Part shown: positions 12,741-23,530 of the stretch, one piece after another | How positions within the stretch are numbered: the stretch's first letter is position 1 | Layout of the letters: each line of letters begins with the position of its first letter | Assembly: GCA_033032175.1 (NCBI GenBank) | Contig: CM065307.1 | Location: forward strand, 5,456,001 to 5,520,000 | Length of the DNA: 64,000 nucleotides | Direction of reading: 5' to 3' | From: Saturnia japonica | Lineage: Eukaryota > Arthropoda > Insecta > Lepidoptera > Saturniidae | Program-made: the position numbers and the translations under genes | Notes under the pieces: model-generated | The model's input: only the letters and a program-made list of their open reading frames with translations | The model's database searches: none | Told to the model about the DNA's origin: nothing

Positions 12741-13460
12741 TTAGGTACAATCGTGGTCAAAGTTAAAACCTACAAAGAATAAAAAAATTAAGAAATCGAA
12801 AGAGAAAACGTAGTTAAATAAGAAAAACAAATAAAAAGTGAAACTAAAAATGAACATGTTCAAATTGAACGAACACAGACTAATCAAAAAGGTTGTCACA
12901 TTTTGTATAACCACTGTAAACACACGATAATGATTTATTTTAACCGTATCATTGAAGTTTGAAAGTCAGGGAACGTTGATTATTACCAAAATGATGAAAC
13001 CATTGCGAAGTGTTGTTTCAATTATTATTCTGTATATTTATTTTGGAAGTGTAGCTAATTGCATTTTTGGCGTTGATTAAATAAATCTTAAAAAAATTAT
13101 TTGAAAAATTTTCGATATTATGAAATTTATTATTACAAGATGATAACATAATATCCGCAGAAGTTATAAATACTAGATAAGTACATAAATTGTTTAACTT
13201 AATTTTGAATAACTGTCATTGTAATAATAATTTAGTTAAATATATTTAATTAACATTTTAACAAGTTCTCTTAGGCAATACACGCGGAATTATTTTTCTC
13301 TTAACTTTTGTTAAGACCTTCCTTCGTGTCAAATTTCAAGACTGTAGACCTGCGGGAAGTGCCCTATGGGTTTTGATAATTGATCACTGATTGCGACTTT
13401 TAATCTTTTACTATGAAGGGCTGTATATTTTTATTGTGTTAACTTAGAAACTTATTGATC
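12741..13460. other. Non-coding stretch
   Basis: Very AT-rich with no supported gene. The 60-codon minus frame at 12741-12923 is Phe-rich low-complexity translation. Confidence 0.45.
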
Positions 13461-13694
13461 TTTAACTGACTTCAAAAAAAGACAAAGGTTAGGTACTCAA
13501 TTCGAATATATATATATATTATTTTCAGACATAACTTCTTTATGAACCGAATTGGATGTTTCTTCTTTAGTTTGATAACTCGAGGGTGGTCTCATTTTAA
13601 TTTCATTGGCATTGGACTTTCATATTCGAAGATACACCAGGGAATTTTTCAAAATGATCGAAATTAGTTTTCTTTTTCGTTAAAAATTGTCTTG
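13461..13694 (+). repeat. Repeat family A, copy 2
   Basis: Contains the full block order of family A: TTAACTGACTTCAAAAAAAG, CTCAATTCGAATA, ACATAACTTCTTTATGAACC, TTCGAAGATACACCAGGGAA, GTTAAAAATTGTCTT. A short (TA)n expansion interrupts the first third. No open frame. Confidence 0.7.
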
Positions 13695-13699
13695 TTTTA

Positions 13700-13862
13700 C
13701 AGCAGCATGAGGCCGTAGACTTTAGTATAAGATATTAATTTCAGTTTTATAGCTCAAGTCGTTTCCGAGAAAAAGTGTCTTGTCACACGGACAGACAGAC
13801 AACAAAGTGATCCTATAAGGGTTCCATTTTTTGTCATTATGAGTTACGGAATCCATAAAATA
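13700..13862 (+). repeat. Widespread lepidopteran repeat fragment
   Basis: Holds ACGGACAGACAGACAACAAA followed by GTGATCCTATAAGGGTTCC and a degenerate TACGGAATCC end, a string that recurs across lepidopteran genomes in dispersed non-autonomous repeats. It directly follows family A copy 2. A related CAGACAGACAGACACCCG fragment lies at about 28694. Class uncertain. Confidence 0.5.
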
Positions 13863-14467
13863 GGGACGATAAATATTAGTCAACAGATAGGCTGTCTGTC
13901 TGTTTGCTGATCTAAAAGAAGTTAAAATAGAATTTTGAACTTAGACAAAGAGTTCCTCATGTGTGTCTATTGGAGTGCATCTCAAGCTACTGAACCAGAA
14001 CCGAAATTCCGAAAGGAATCATGCGATTTGCTAATTTCACAGTTAGGCTAAAGACCTCAAGGACAGCTGCTTGACTCTTCGGGAATCATTTTAAGACGTT
14101 ATTGAAGCGGAAATATGGGTCTGTGACTAATTACACCGATACGCTCGAAATCATTTTAAATACCTTGTCAGTATTTTATATAACTTTTTAAATATTTTTC
14201 ATGTTATTTTAACAGCCTTTGTTACCCATTATTACAGATTTTGAAATTTTTTTAAATCTTTAATTAACAATCAATATTGTTTGGGCTAATAAATTGGTTG
14301 GGGGTATGCAAAATTATTTTTTGTTTTTAAATTACCCTCTACAATGAAAATCGGAGATGACTGGTCACTTGCTCATGGGACTCGGACGGATACCGGTGCG
14401 GCGGTTAACATCTCACAACACACTTGTAATTGTTTCGGCGGTGTAGTGCATACGTAAAGGTGTTCGT
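13863..14467. other. Non-coding stretch leading into the inverted repeat
   Basis: Mostly AT-rich. From about 14360 the composition rises (CTCATGGGACTCGGACGG, CCGGTGCGGCGG, TTTCGGCGGTGTAG) and continues into the left arm of the inverted repeat. This suggests that the repeat lies within a fragment of a GC-richer transposon whose identity I cannot assign. Confidence 0.35.
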
Positions 14468-14632
14468 GGGCACGAGCCGTCTCCCGCTGCCCACAGTGAC
14501 GTAGTTACGTTGACATATGTTGTTTATATGGAGAAGCATGGCATAGGCACTGACGCGTCTATACCAGTCCATATAAACAACATATGTCAACGTAACTACT
14601 TCACTGTGGGCAGCGGGAGACGGCTCGTGCCC
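14468..14632. repeat. 65-bp snap-back inverted repeat
   Basis: Left arm 14468-14532 and right arm 14568-14632 are reverse complements over 65 positions with a single mismatch (GTGACGTAG against GTGAAGTAG). They are separated by a 35-base spacer. A transcript would fold into a long nearly perfect hairpin. The arms translate on opposite strands to the same peptide start, which is a trivial result of the symmetry. Sequence beyond the arms is not symmetrical, so the duplication is limited to the arms. Confidence 0.9.
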
Positions 14633-14784
14633 AAATATTATAAATGTAAGAATGCAAATTTTATGAGTTTGTTTTTATGTGAAGGGTTGGTTATCTCTTG
14701 CCTTTTTGGAATCCAAAGGAAACATCTATTTTTATGTATATAGATTTATTGGAAGAAGTCTATATTACAACACGCTATGACCCT

Positions 14785-15075
14785 AAGAAGTGAAGCAGTA
14801 ACAATGAACGTCAAGCAATCTGGCAAGCTGTAGGCAAGTAAGGGAAGGGAGAAAAACGATAAGCATCCTGGCATTGGAGGCGCGGTGGAGAGTTCTTCCA
14901 ATAAATTTATAAGTTGCTAAGTCACAATATAACCGAAGATGGTACATAATAAACCTAGATAAACTAGTTCTCAAGTGCAGTTGCCGAAATACATCTATAA
15001 GTGTTTTGCGATAGATGTATAACTTCAGGGTATTAGCTAGCCAGGCGATGTTAATCACGATATTTTCCGTCATCG
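14785..15075 (-). mobile_element. SINE-like repeat, family 3-related, diverged
   Basis: On the minus strand TTAGCTTTCGATGACGG, AATATCGTGAT, GCCTGGCTAGCTA, CGGCAACTGCACTTGAGA and a later CTTGCCTACAGCTTGCCAG block follow the order seen in the 53-kb copy. The AGGGCTTTTTC-type block is deleted. No tRNA-like head is preserved. The 96-codon frame here is the antisense shadow of the repeat. Confidence 0.5.
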
Positions 15076-15139
15076 AAAGCTAACACTTATTCTAGAATTC
15101 GAACTTACTTCGATCAAGTTCAGATCACTATGATGCATC

Positions 15140-15373
15140 TTAACTGACTTCAAAAAAAAGGAGGTTCTCAATTCGATTGCATGTTTTTTAATGAATGTTC
15201 AGGTATAACTTCTTTGTTTATGAACCGATTTCGATGATTATTTTTACGTTGAAAAGGGGATAGCTCAAAGGTGTTTCCGTTTTAATTTCATTGGAATGGG
15301 GCCTTCGAAGATATACAACGGGACTCCACAAAACTATTGAAGTTGATTTTCTTTTTTGTTAAAATTTGGTTTG
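15140..15373 (+). repeat. Repeat family A, copy 3
   Basis: Good copy: TTAACTGACTTCAAAAAAAA, GGTTCTCAATTCGATTGCAT, TCTTTGTTTATGAACCGATT, TTCGAAGATATACAACGGGA and the GAAGTTGATTTTC end are all present in order. Plus strand like the other copies. Confidence 0.7.
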
Positions 15374-16794
15374 TTAGTTTAGCGAGATTCTTACATTTTT
15401 TTGTATTATCGATTTCTATCGAATGTATGCACTATGCATGGAGTTGATTTAATTTTCGGATAGTAAATGAAGTCTACGGACGTGTTTATATTCTATTTGT
15501 AAACGTATAATAACAAATTAAATCACATACAGTCGGACAATGGGCCTTTGTTTGTTACATATCTACTGGCGATTGCATCGAACAGACTATACGTACCTAA
15601 TAGGTAGTCAGAAATCGGCAGAATCATCATTTAGAGTATGTACCGGTGGTCAAACGGTATCTCAGTAAATAAAAATCATTGCGTACAGTTCGATTTGATT
15701 GAAACGTAATTATCAATGTGGTTTGATCTTGATACTAGGGTTTAATATTATTGTCGATAAATGAATATAATATATTTACGATTTTATTTCATTTTAATTC
15801 AAAGTATATTTGAAAACAAATATGTATACGTATTTAGACTGAAAGAAACCTTCTTGTACCTAAGCCCGTATATTCGAAAAAAAGTGTATAAGATACGTGC
15901 CATACCATAGAGCGTAATAACTTTATTTACTATACTATGGAATTATTTTAATTAAATATTTGCTGAATCAAATAAAATTGTTTACTGTAATACGCACGTT
16001 ATAAAACTTGCCAACAATATGATCAACGTAGCCATCAATGATAATGATGTACATTTATATGTATATATATTAATAATAATATATCGATAATGATGGGCCG
16101 TCGATAACGAATGTATTTTTTTTCAAACTACTGCTTTCACAATTCATTTAATTTGACATTTAATACGATCTACAGATTCAATTGTACAGTTTCAAAGCTT
16201 CTGAATCTTATAATTGGGCCAATTTATTGGAGCACCTTTTTTAGTTGTCTTTTAAATTGTATCGAGAGTTGGTAAGTAATTATTTACAAATATCTTTCTA
16301 ATGCGGTTCGGTAAATATTAAGTCATACATGCAGTTTTCTCCTAGATATCGTCTATAAACAGTTACCGGTCTAGTGGGCGTTATCAAGGTTAAATGCAAG
16401 CACAAAGCAAATCATTCAAATGAGAATTTTCGTGTCCTAGCGGCTGCCTTTTAAGGCGTCCGACAAAAGTAGCTAGTCGTTAGCCAATAGTAAGAACTGT
16501 TTACAAACACGTTATTACTTCGGATTCAGTAATCTCACCGACATATTATATCATATTTGTGTGGAATTATTTTGATATTTTAAAATTTTCTCATTTGATT
16601 TTCAATCTAAAACCATAGTTTCTGGTTTAAGTACTATATAAATATGTATTAAAAAAAACCGTCGAATCTGTAAAGGGTATATAGGTACCCCAATGAAATT
16701 ACGAAAATAAATAAAATTGCGATTTAAAATTAACATATTTAGTTTTAGTTTCCCTAAAATTTAGCAAATTTTTAAAACATGATAACATCGTCAC
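15374..16794. other. Non-coding stretch
   Basis: AT-rich with no supported exon or repeat. Short TATATATA and AATAATAATA runs near 16058-16085. Confidence 0.45.
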
Positions 16795-16865
16795 CAGCAC
16801 CGGCGTGGCGCAGTGGTACATTTGATTGTATGGCGGTACCTTGCGTCGCGCCGCCTGTATTGCTA
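16795..16865 (+). mobile_element. tRNA-like SINE head fragment
   Basis: GGCGTGGCGCAGTGGTA resembles the 5' half of a tRNA-derived SINE including box A. It is followed by a GC-rich segment (GCGTCGCGCCGCC), but the box-B region and body are absent. It lies about 90 bases downstream of the splice donor of the host exon, inside the following intron. Confidence 0.4.
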
Positions 16866-16951
16866 TGTAAGTTTCCTCATTTAACTAATTTTTTTGGTTA
16901 TAATCTGAGATAGATAACATAAACAGAATATATAATTATGACGACACTAAC

Positions 16952-17301
16952 CTCATATATTTTCTGTGTTCGTTCACGGGTACAAAGTACTCGTCGTAGG
17001 GGTTACTCGCGTTCATGTCCACCTCGACGTCCTTCTTTTGTTTCGCGCTACCGTTCTTCGGCGTGAGATTTATCAGTTCCAAGTTAACCGCTTCTAAAGT
17101 TTTAGTGTCCCCGTTAGGCTCCTTGCTGTGCCCGTTTTGTTGTGGACCATTCGATGTGAAAGAATCGTTGTGATTGGGATCTGATTCGTCGTGCTGGTAT
17201 GCTCGGTTGTCGAAGGCGACTGGTGTCGATGGCGGTGATGGGGGACGGTGCTGCGGCCGTATTGGCTCGCGAGGCGACGCCGATCTACTGTGGCTATCCA
17301 T
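16952..17301 (-). CDS. N-terminal coding exon of an unidentified host gene
   Basis: This is the best host coding sequence in the window. The ATG at 17301 has a favourable context (GTAATGG: G at -3 and G at +4). The frame runs for 116 full codons and ends ATGAG at 16952, followed by a GTTAGT splice donor, so the codon interrupted is AGN (Arg or Ser; phase 2). The protein is hydrophilic: an Arg/Ser/Pro-rich start (SRSASPRE, a PPSPPSTP run at about residues 20-27), FDNRAY, an Asn/Asp/Gly-rich middle, a Lys patch (KQKK) and a YDEYFVPVNEHRKYM end. There is no signal peptide, membrane segment or catalytic motif. Composition is clearly GC-richer than the flanks, and serine/proline-rich disorder suits a cytoplasmic or regulatory N-terminus. 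I do not recognise the family with certainty and give no name. Later exons lie below position 1; none was recognised between 16951 and 1. Confidence 0.8.
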
Positions 17302-17323
17302 TACTTTCGGAGCGGACTGACAT
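17302..17323 (-). promoter_or_regulatory. Tandem splice acceptors and overlapping upstream ORF
   Basis: Reading toward the exon on the minus strand, an AT-rich tract (TTATTTTATTACAG) gives an acceptor with the first exonic base at 17323, and a second AG seven bases on gives a first base at 17316. The first acceptor includes an ATG at 17323 that opens a nine-codon ORF ending TAG at 17294, overlapping the main start in another frame. The second acceptor removes that ATG and leaves five in-frame codons (TCC GCT CCG AAA GTA) before the main ATG. Acceptor choice could therefore set translation efficiency or allow an N-terminal extension. This is inferred from sequence only. Confidence 0.45.
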
Positions 17324-17612
17324 CTGTAATAAAATAAATTATTTTATTAACAGAGGTTCATCTATAATCGCTTATACTTTAATAATTTAATGCTAAACAC
17401 CGCAAAGACATTTTCGGTACCAACGATAATGTAATTGTCAAATGGCAATGGTAATGGCTATTAAAATTACTAGGATTCTCACACTGAAATATATAAAAAC
17501 GAATACGAAAATAAAGTAAACAAAAAAAGTAAAGATCTAGTACCTGTTCCCATTTTGTATATACCTTGAGTATATGCACCAATATTATTAAAGTGCAGTA
17601 TCAATAACATCA
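17324..17612 (-). other. Intron upstream of the host exon
   Basis: AT-rich sequence ending in a plausible acceptor on the minus strand. Frames at 17199-17390 (plus) and 17379-17582 (minus) are shadows or chance. The next upstream exon was not identified. Confidence 0.45.
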
Positions 17613-17759
17613 ATCATTGTATTTTTTTATGGTTGTTCAGGCATAACTTTTTTGTTTATGAACTGATTTATATGATTATTTTCGGAAAGGGAATACGACT
17701 TCGAAGATACACCAGGAAACTCCTCTAAATCATTGAAGTTAGTTTTTTAAATTGTCTTC
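17613..17759 (+). repeat. Repeat family A, copy 4 (partial)
   Basis: Contains GTTCAGGCATAACTTTTTTG, TTATGAACTGATT, TTCGAAGATACACCAGGAAA and the CATTGAAGTTAG end. The start and the block before TTCGAAG are deleted. Confidence 0.6.
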
Positions 17760-17888
17760 ATTTAAGTGATGTTATGGTATCTAATTCTGTAGAGTACAAT
17801 GACTATGGGAAAAGCTGGCTAGTAATCTGTTTCATATTTTGATTTAGATCTTTGGTCTTTGTTGTTAAGTAAGTCAGTTGTTTCTTAA

Positions 17889-18180
17889 ATTGATCACAAT
17901 CTCAAAATGGAGAATCGATATTGGAACCATATGAGACTATGATACTACAAACAGCTTGAGTTTTCGATGGAGGAAAATATAGAGATGAAGTGGAATAACA
18001 GTGACATGGTGATGGTGCATTTTATAATGCTCGCCTGAGTAATTATCAATCCTAAGTTTGTAAATTTATCAAGACTTATTCGTGTCTTCCGACCGTAAAG
18101 GCGATGATTAGGAATATTTAGTCATCGTGGGTTAGACACAATGGAGGAGATTTCAAGAAGGGTTGGCGACAGACACACGG
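17889..18180 (+). mobile_element. SINE-like repeat, family 3, diverged copy
   Basis: GATCACAATCTCAAAATGGA and GAGTTTTCGATG match the leading part of the 12.5-kb copy, followed by ATAGAGATGAAGTG and GCTCGCCTGAGTA echoes. It then continues further than the other copies, with a GTTGGCGACAGACACACGG segment. Heavily mutated; boundaries are approximate. Confidence 0.45.
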
Positions 18181-18521
18181 CCGGTCGTAAAACATAAAGC
18201 TGAAAATATCAGTTCACAATATGTAGAACATGTTGTACCGAATTTACTTAAAATAAATGCTAAGTTTATGGCCATCGAATCACCATTATAATGTAATTTC
18301 AGATCGATCATTGTGGTCCAAAGAATAAGTGGTAAGGCTTCTAGTGCTTTTACATACTGCGAAGCCTGTAAGCTTATGCTCATCTTCGAATTTGAATTAT
18401 AATGCTATTTGAGAGCAGTCACTGCAGATTGCTACTATCCATAAGGGTTAAGTAGTTTCGTGTGCTACTGCTTACTGGAAACCACATAGTTTGAATCGGA
18501 ACGCAATAGTGTGAACGCTTC
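18181..18521. other. Non-coding stretch between repeats
   Basis: No gene recognised. It may contain the remainder of the preceding repeat. The 76-codon minus frame at 18153-18383 has no domain. Confidence 0.35.
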
Positions 18522-19006
18522 TGTTATCATCATTATCATCATCATCATTTCAGCCGCAGGACGTCCACTGCTGAACATAGGCCTCCCCCATAGATCTCCA
18601 GAGCGACCGATCTTGTGCGGCCTGCACCCAACGGCTCCCAACGACCTTTTTTATGTCGTCTTTCCATATAGTGGGGGGCCGTCCTACACTGCGTTTTCCG
18701 GTGCGTGGTCTCCACTCGAGAACCTTTCTTCTCCAACGGCCGTCAGTTCTCCGAACTATGTGCCCCGCCCACTGCCACTTCAACTTGCTAATCCTTTTGG
18801 CTATGTCGGTTACCTTAGTTTGTCTACGGATCTCCTCATTTCTGATTCGATCTCGTAGAGAAACACCAAGCATAGCCCTCTCCATAGCTCGCTGAGCGAC
18901 CTTGAGCTTTCTTATGAGGCCCACAGTGAGTGACCACGTCTCTGTGCCGTATGTCATCACTGGCAACACACACTGGTCAAAGACTTTCGTCTTGAGGCAC
19001 TGAGGT
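18522..19006 (-). mobile_element. RTE-type non-LTR retrotransposon, 5'-truncated 3' end
   Basis: The minus strand carries an uninterrupted frame from about 19006 to a stop at 18550. It encodes the tail of the endonuclease/reverse-transcriptase protein: IPQCLKTKVFDQCVLPVMTY, GTETWSL, RAMERAMLGVSLRDRIRN, then the hallmark WQWAGHIVRRTDGRW and KRSVGRPP, ending VQQWTS. It is followed by a TGATGATGATGATAAT microsatellite tail at 18527-18549 (as read on the minus strand), typical of RTE 3' ends. The catalytic reverse-transcriptase core and endonuclease are absent, so it cannot move itself. The lack of stops in about 150 codons marks it as the youngest coding transposon remnant here. Confidence 0.9.
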
Positions 19007-19011
19007 ATTTT

Positions 19012-19047
19012 GGAATATGTAGAATATGTTGAATATGTAGAATATAA
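19012..19047. repeat. 9-bp tandem repeat at the truncation point of the RTE
   Basis: Four units of a GAATATGTA-type 9-mer (GGAATATGT, AGAATATGT, TGAATATGT, AGAATATAA) directly abut the 5' truncation point of the RTE fragment. Confidence 0.75.
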
Positions 19048-19778
19048 TGTTTTCTGTTATGCGTCAGAAGTAAGTTTGCCAGGGAAACCTCTGCACTTAA
19101 ACCCTATGCAGGTTTTGCTACTATAAAGGCTGTAAATCCATAACACTTTTAGCTCACGTAAAAATAGTGGATTTAATAAACATGAAAAGTTATTCTGTAA
19201 TATAAATTTAGGACGACGATCAAATAAAGATAAACTGTTCAAATAAAAAGTTTTTGTACAAGTTAGTGCAGTGGTTTGCAACTTGTCCCAAATAATGCGG
19301 TTCTAAAAACATCTGTCATGCTTGATGGTATTTCGTCTCGCCCAAACAATAACTTGGTTTCTAGGCAGTTGCCAACATTAACAAATACTGACGAAAATAT
19401 TATAGAGAGAATTTAAAATTGATTTGCCAAAGTCTTCGAATAGTTTCATTAATTTATTGGTTTCAATAATAAAAAATATTATTTTCAAAATCACTAGCTA
19501 CAATTATAAATAATTATATTGATTGTTAATTAATTAAGTTCTTTTTTATCTCGATAAACTGACTCTTTTATGGATAGACTTTTAATTGTCTCTATCAACA
19601 GTTTTTTTTAATTCATAAAACCTATGAATGTGAAAGGATATAGTTCGATAATTATATAATTAAAAAATATAATGGAATTCATTAAGAATTTAACAACTGT
19701 TGTTGTTTAATAGTTTAAAGTACAAAATATATCTAGTTTAATAAGAAATTTGCGGTGTAACAAGAATGGATAAAATCA
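19048..19778. other. Non-coding stretch
   Basis: AT-rich with no supported gene. The minus frame at 19057-19281 has no recognisable domain. Confidence 0.4.
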
Positions 19779-20085
19779 TTAACAAGTATATCAGAGGAAT
19801 ATGAAAAGAGCACCAGTGACAGAGTAATTGAACGATAATAGGATATCGTGGTATAGGCATGTTATGAGGAGGAAAGAAAGCTATTTAACTATAAGAATGT
19901 TAAATATTAATGTGAACGGGTATAGGACTAGAGGGAGACCATAAAAAGTATGGATGGTTCATGGGGGTGTGATATGCATATAAAAGTTACGAATACTGAG
20001 AAGACAGTTCGTAGAGGAGAGTGGAAAAAGAAAACATGTTATGCCTGACCCTCTATGGATAAGGGTATGAAGGAGAAGTATAATA
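19779..20085 (+). pseudogene. Decayed RTE-clade retrotransposon 3' end, second lineage
   Basis: In shifting frames the plus strand yields RWYGHVMRR-like, GYRTRGRP and a VEESGKRK-type tail, with a DPLWI-like phrase just before the end. This is the C-terminal region of a different RTE lineage from the one at 18.5 kb. At least one stop and several frameshifts interrupt it. It ends at a GATAAGGGTATGAAGGAGAA string comparable to the end of the 55.6-kb copy. It is dead. Confidence 0.65.
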
Positions 20086-20828
20086 AATTTGCATATTCTG
20101 AGCTTGCTATAATATATATGACGTAGGTCACATGACTAAAGTGGGTGCAGGTGAAATCGATTCAAAAGAAACTCTTTTGTACATCAGTTTGAATTTCTCA
20201 CCTTGTCCTTAGTGATTCCGATGGTTTCCTAACCGGAGGGTCCAATATGAGAGATCTAGTGTAGTAGTAGCGGGCATGGGTAGACCGCGGGATACGAGGT
20301 TCTTTCCGGTACCTCTTATATCTTACCAAATTCCCGTTACCCAGCATTTTGCTCGCTCGCATCTTACCGTATTAATAAGGATAATCACATTATAAAATGT
20401 AAATAAATGAAAAAGTGGTATGATTTCGATTGCACAAGTGACGCGCGCGGCGATCAACACCGCGTTCCGATATGTGACGAAGAAAACAATCATGTAAACA
20501 ATAGTGTTGATACGTAGTCTACATTGCACGGGATGCTCTCAAACTGTTTGCGAGATATTCTAAATATGAGTTTTAAGAAACTAGTTTTTATCTACGACTT
20601 TACTCACGTAAATTTAGTATTTAGGCTTATAAACTTCATTTTCCGTTTCATATGTTTAAGAGTTGTTTCTTTATTTATACCAGAGTCACATTATTATCAT
20701 TAACGTTATCTCAGCAGAATGGCTGACGACAGCTAGACGTAGACCTTACTCAATAATTGCCACAATAACCGGTCCTGCACTGTTTGCAACCAGCGGGTAT
20801 CTAATGACGAATCTCGTCATTATTGACA
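20086..20828. other. Non-coding stretch
   Basis: No supported gene. A mildly GC-rich patch at about 20225-20310 (GGCATGGGTAGACCGCGGG) is unexplained. Confidence 0.4.
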
Positions 20829-20984
20829 GACCTCGTGGTGCAGTGGTAGTAAACGCTACTATTGAGCTGAGAGGCCGCGGGTTCGATCCCCGCCCATGAC
20901 TGACTTTGTGTGATGAGCATAAATGTCAGTTGTGTGTGTTTGGGTGTTAAATATCTATATATGTATGTATATCAGCTGTTTAGT
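20829..20984 (+). mobile_element. tRNA-derived SINE, family 2
   Basis: Head with box A TGGTGCAGTGG (20836-20846) and box B GGTTCGATCCC (20880-20890). It is followed by a non-tRNA body (CATGACTGACTTTGTG, GTGTTTGGGTG, TTAAATATCTATATATGTAT) and a TATCAGCTG end. The same body is found inverted at 21095-21250. Confidence 0.8.
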
Positions 20985-21094
20985 TACAAAATTTTAAATT
21001 ATTTATATTTTTCTTAAATAAATAATTAATATGAGGACACAATTTCACACGCGTCATTTTAAATTCAAAATAAGCAAAGTTTGTATTTTAGAAA

Positions 21095-21250
21095 CTAAAT
21101 ATCTGATATACAATACATATATAGATATTTAAGATCTAAACATACAACTAACAACTATGCTAAACACACAAAAGTCATTCATGTGTAGTGCTCGAACCCA
21201 TGACCTCTCGGCTTAATAATAGGGCTAACTACCACTATGTCGCACTTAGG
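21095..21250 (-). mobile_element. tRNA-derived SINE, family 2, inverted copy
   Basis: Read on the minus strand: GACATAGTGGTAGTTAG (box-A region), GCCGAGAGG, box B GGGTTCGAGCACTAC, TGACTTTTGTGTG and AATATCTATATATGTATTG in the same order as the plus copy 110 bases away. More diverged than its neighbour. Confidence 0.75.
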
Positions 21251-23530
21251 TTTATTTAAAAAATCCTTTCATAATATTCCCCTATGTTACATATGAAACC
21301 TACTGTCCAAATTGTGTATATTATATGGTTTCCGTAACTTCGGATTCATGTTGATCTCACTTGCTAAGCATTTATACTTAATTTAAATACAGATTACGTT
21401 CAAAATAGATACTACTTATGTATCCTAAATTATACTTTAGAAAGATCAATAAGCTTATTATTGTAAGAAAGTCGTATGACTCAAATACCATTGTTTTGTG
21501 TGACTGTAACGCTGACCCTAGCAATATTTCTTTATGTGAAATGCAAAACTGTGAATGTAGGAATTTTAAAGAAAATATATAAAATTGTACTAAAAAAATT
21601 ATGTATGGGCATTACATCGCAAACACTTTGTATCATGTTTCTCAATAAAATAAAGGTCCAAAGATTTTTTTAAACATTTAGATACAAAGTTTGTTGACTT
21701 TTAAATAAGTATTAAAAGACCAAAATGTCGGTTCACGAAATAATTTTTTTTAAAGAAAACTCGAAAATATTAAACATCCCGTATAACAATATTTATAATA
21801 CAGATGATTTAATGTTAAAAGAATACATTTCGCTACGGTGAGTATATAACAGGAAGAATGCGCATTTAAAAAAACACAATTGCTGTTTATTACAGCTGCT
21901 TATAGCTCCACATTAAATATCCGTAATGATATGTCGGTGACAAGTCTAATAGTTTACATGCAAAAGTTATAGTAAGTACTTCCTTTATAGAAATAACAAA
22001 TCAATTTGACATCTCATTACCGGATTTAGTTAATTATGTTCCTCCATATTATTTGTCGATAATATGTTTAACATTGAAATTAATATAATATAATAATAAT
22101 ATTAAAAAATTATGATGTATTACTACGCTGTTAGTTCATTCGAGGTTCTACTAGAGGCGCGTCTAGGAAACGAAAAGAAGTGTTTGGTTCTATTCAATTA
22201 CTAGAAAACTCTGTAACTAAGTAACTCTTTAGTCCATAGCCATCTTTTAACTAACCATCTGTTTAATGGATTTTTTTTTCTTTTTACACTTTATTTAGGA
22301 ATTTTATCAACAAGGATATGCCACTCACATAATAATTATAAACTAAAATAAGTATATCATTTATAGTTTTTGAAGTTTTCAGAAGAAAAAAAAAACTTAA
22401 TTAATGAAAAAAGAACTTAAAAAAACTATACCTACAACATTCTGGAAGTATCCTATGTGGATTCTGCCAGAAAGCTACATATTATATGATTGACTGACAT
22501 TGGCGAAATTCACTACATAGACAGATAGCCAAAATAAATTAAATAATAAAAATTCTACAGGTACAAGTGATACACACCCGCAATCCAAGACATTAATTAG
22601 AATACATATAATTTATTGGCTTAACCCTTCTTATTTCTGATTAATAAAGTCACGAAAATGTTTATTATTTGTATATTTGGGAAAAAATAAATCATCATAG
22701 AAGAAAAAGTATTTAATGTTGACTTTAATAATTAATCAATTAACGAAGCAACGGCAAATGGGTGCGCCCATATTGCGTTTCAAGAATGACAGCCGTCCAG
22801 TCGTGAAAGGCTATATAACCTTAGTAGATACTAATACAACTGCATTTCAACGTTTCCACTGACGCACTGTATCACCTGCTTTTGTTTAATTATTTGTTTT
22901 TTAATCTCATAAAAATACCTTTACTAAATAGATCTGCTTTTTTACTCCGGTTTGGATATGATCGTATCTGACGGTATTCAATTTACAATTCAAGAACCAC
23001 CGCGACTATTATAAGTAACCAAATGTTTTTTTATAGTATTATATATAATACGGTAAAGCATAGTCCAAACTAAAATTACAGAAAATGTATACATATATTA
23101 TTATTATTACAGAAAACAGAACGAATTATCTCAAGGTTATAAAGAAATTTATTACTGTAAAGACAACATAGTGAAATATATACCCAATGTTTCGCTGTAT
23201 TAGAACAGTCAGATAAATGAATCCTACTGATTAATTACTAAATTAATTTCTTAAATAAGATATTGATCAAATGTTTGTTAAAACATTAGTTTTATTTATG
23301 AAATTGTCAATCATGAAACGAATATAATTAGGCATTTATTCATAATTCGAACTTTACCGGGTATCAAATTTTACAGCCAATTTAATACTAACCACTTCCA
23401 TTTAGATAAGTTTCCTGATTAGATTGTACCAAACCGATATATCTTAGTTATGTTCACATTTAAAGTACCGACAATATAAAATATATTTTAAGATTGAAAT
23501 ATACAACAATATGAAAGTATACATTGTATA
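21251..23530. other. Non-coding AT-rich stretch
   Basis: No exon or classified repeat was recognised in 2.3 kb. The 65-codon frame at 21476-21673 starts with ATG and has a hydrophobic first 20 residues followed by a Lys-rich stretch. Its composition is that of AT-rich background, with nothing else to support it. A TATATAA motif near 22812 lies next to a small GC-richer patch. Confidence 0.4.

Noticed and set aside
14405..14743. Two frames on opposite strands sharing MTYVVYM and INNICQRNY peptides
   Set aside because: The shared peptides are a direct consequence of the 65-bp inverted repeat, not of related genes.
18511..18895. Plus-strand frames of 115 and 80 codons
   Set aside because: They are antisense shadows of the RTE protein on the minus strand.
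20829..20900. Possible genuine tRNA gene
   Set aside because: Boxes A and B are present but the acceptor stem does not close and a SINE body follows; a second copy with the same body lies inverted nearby.
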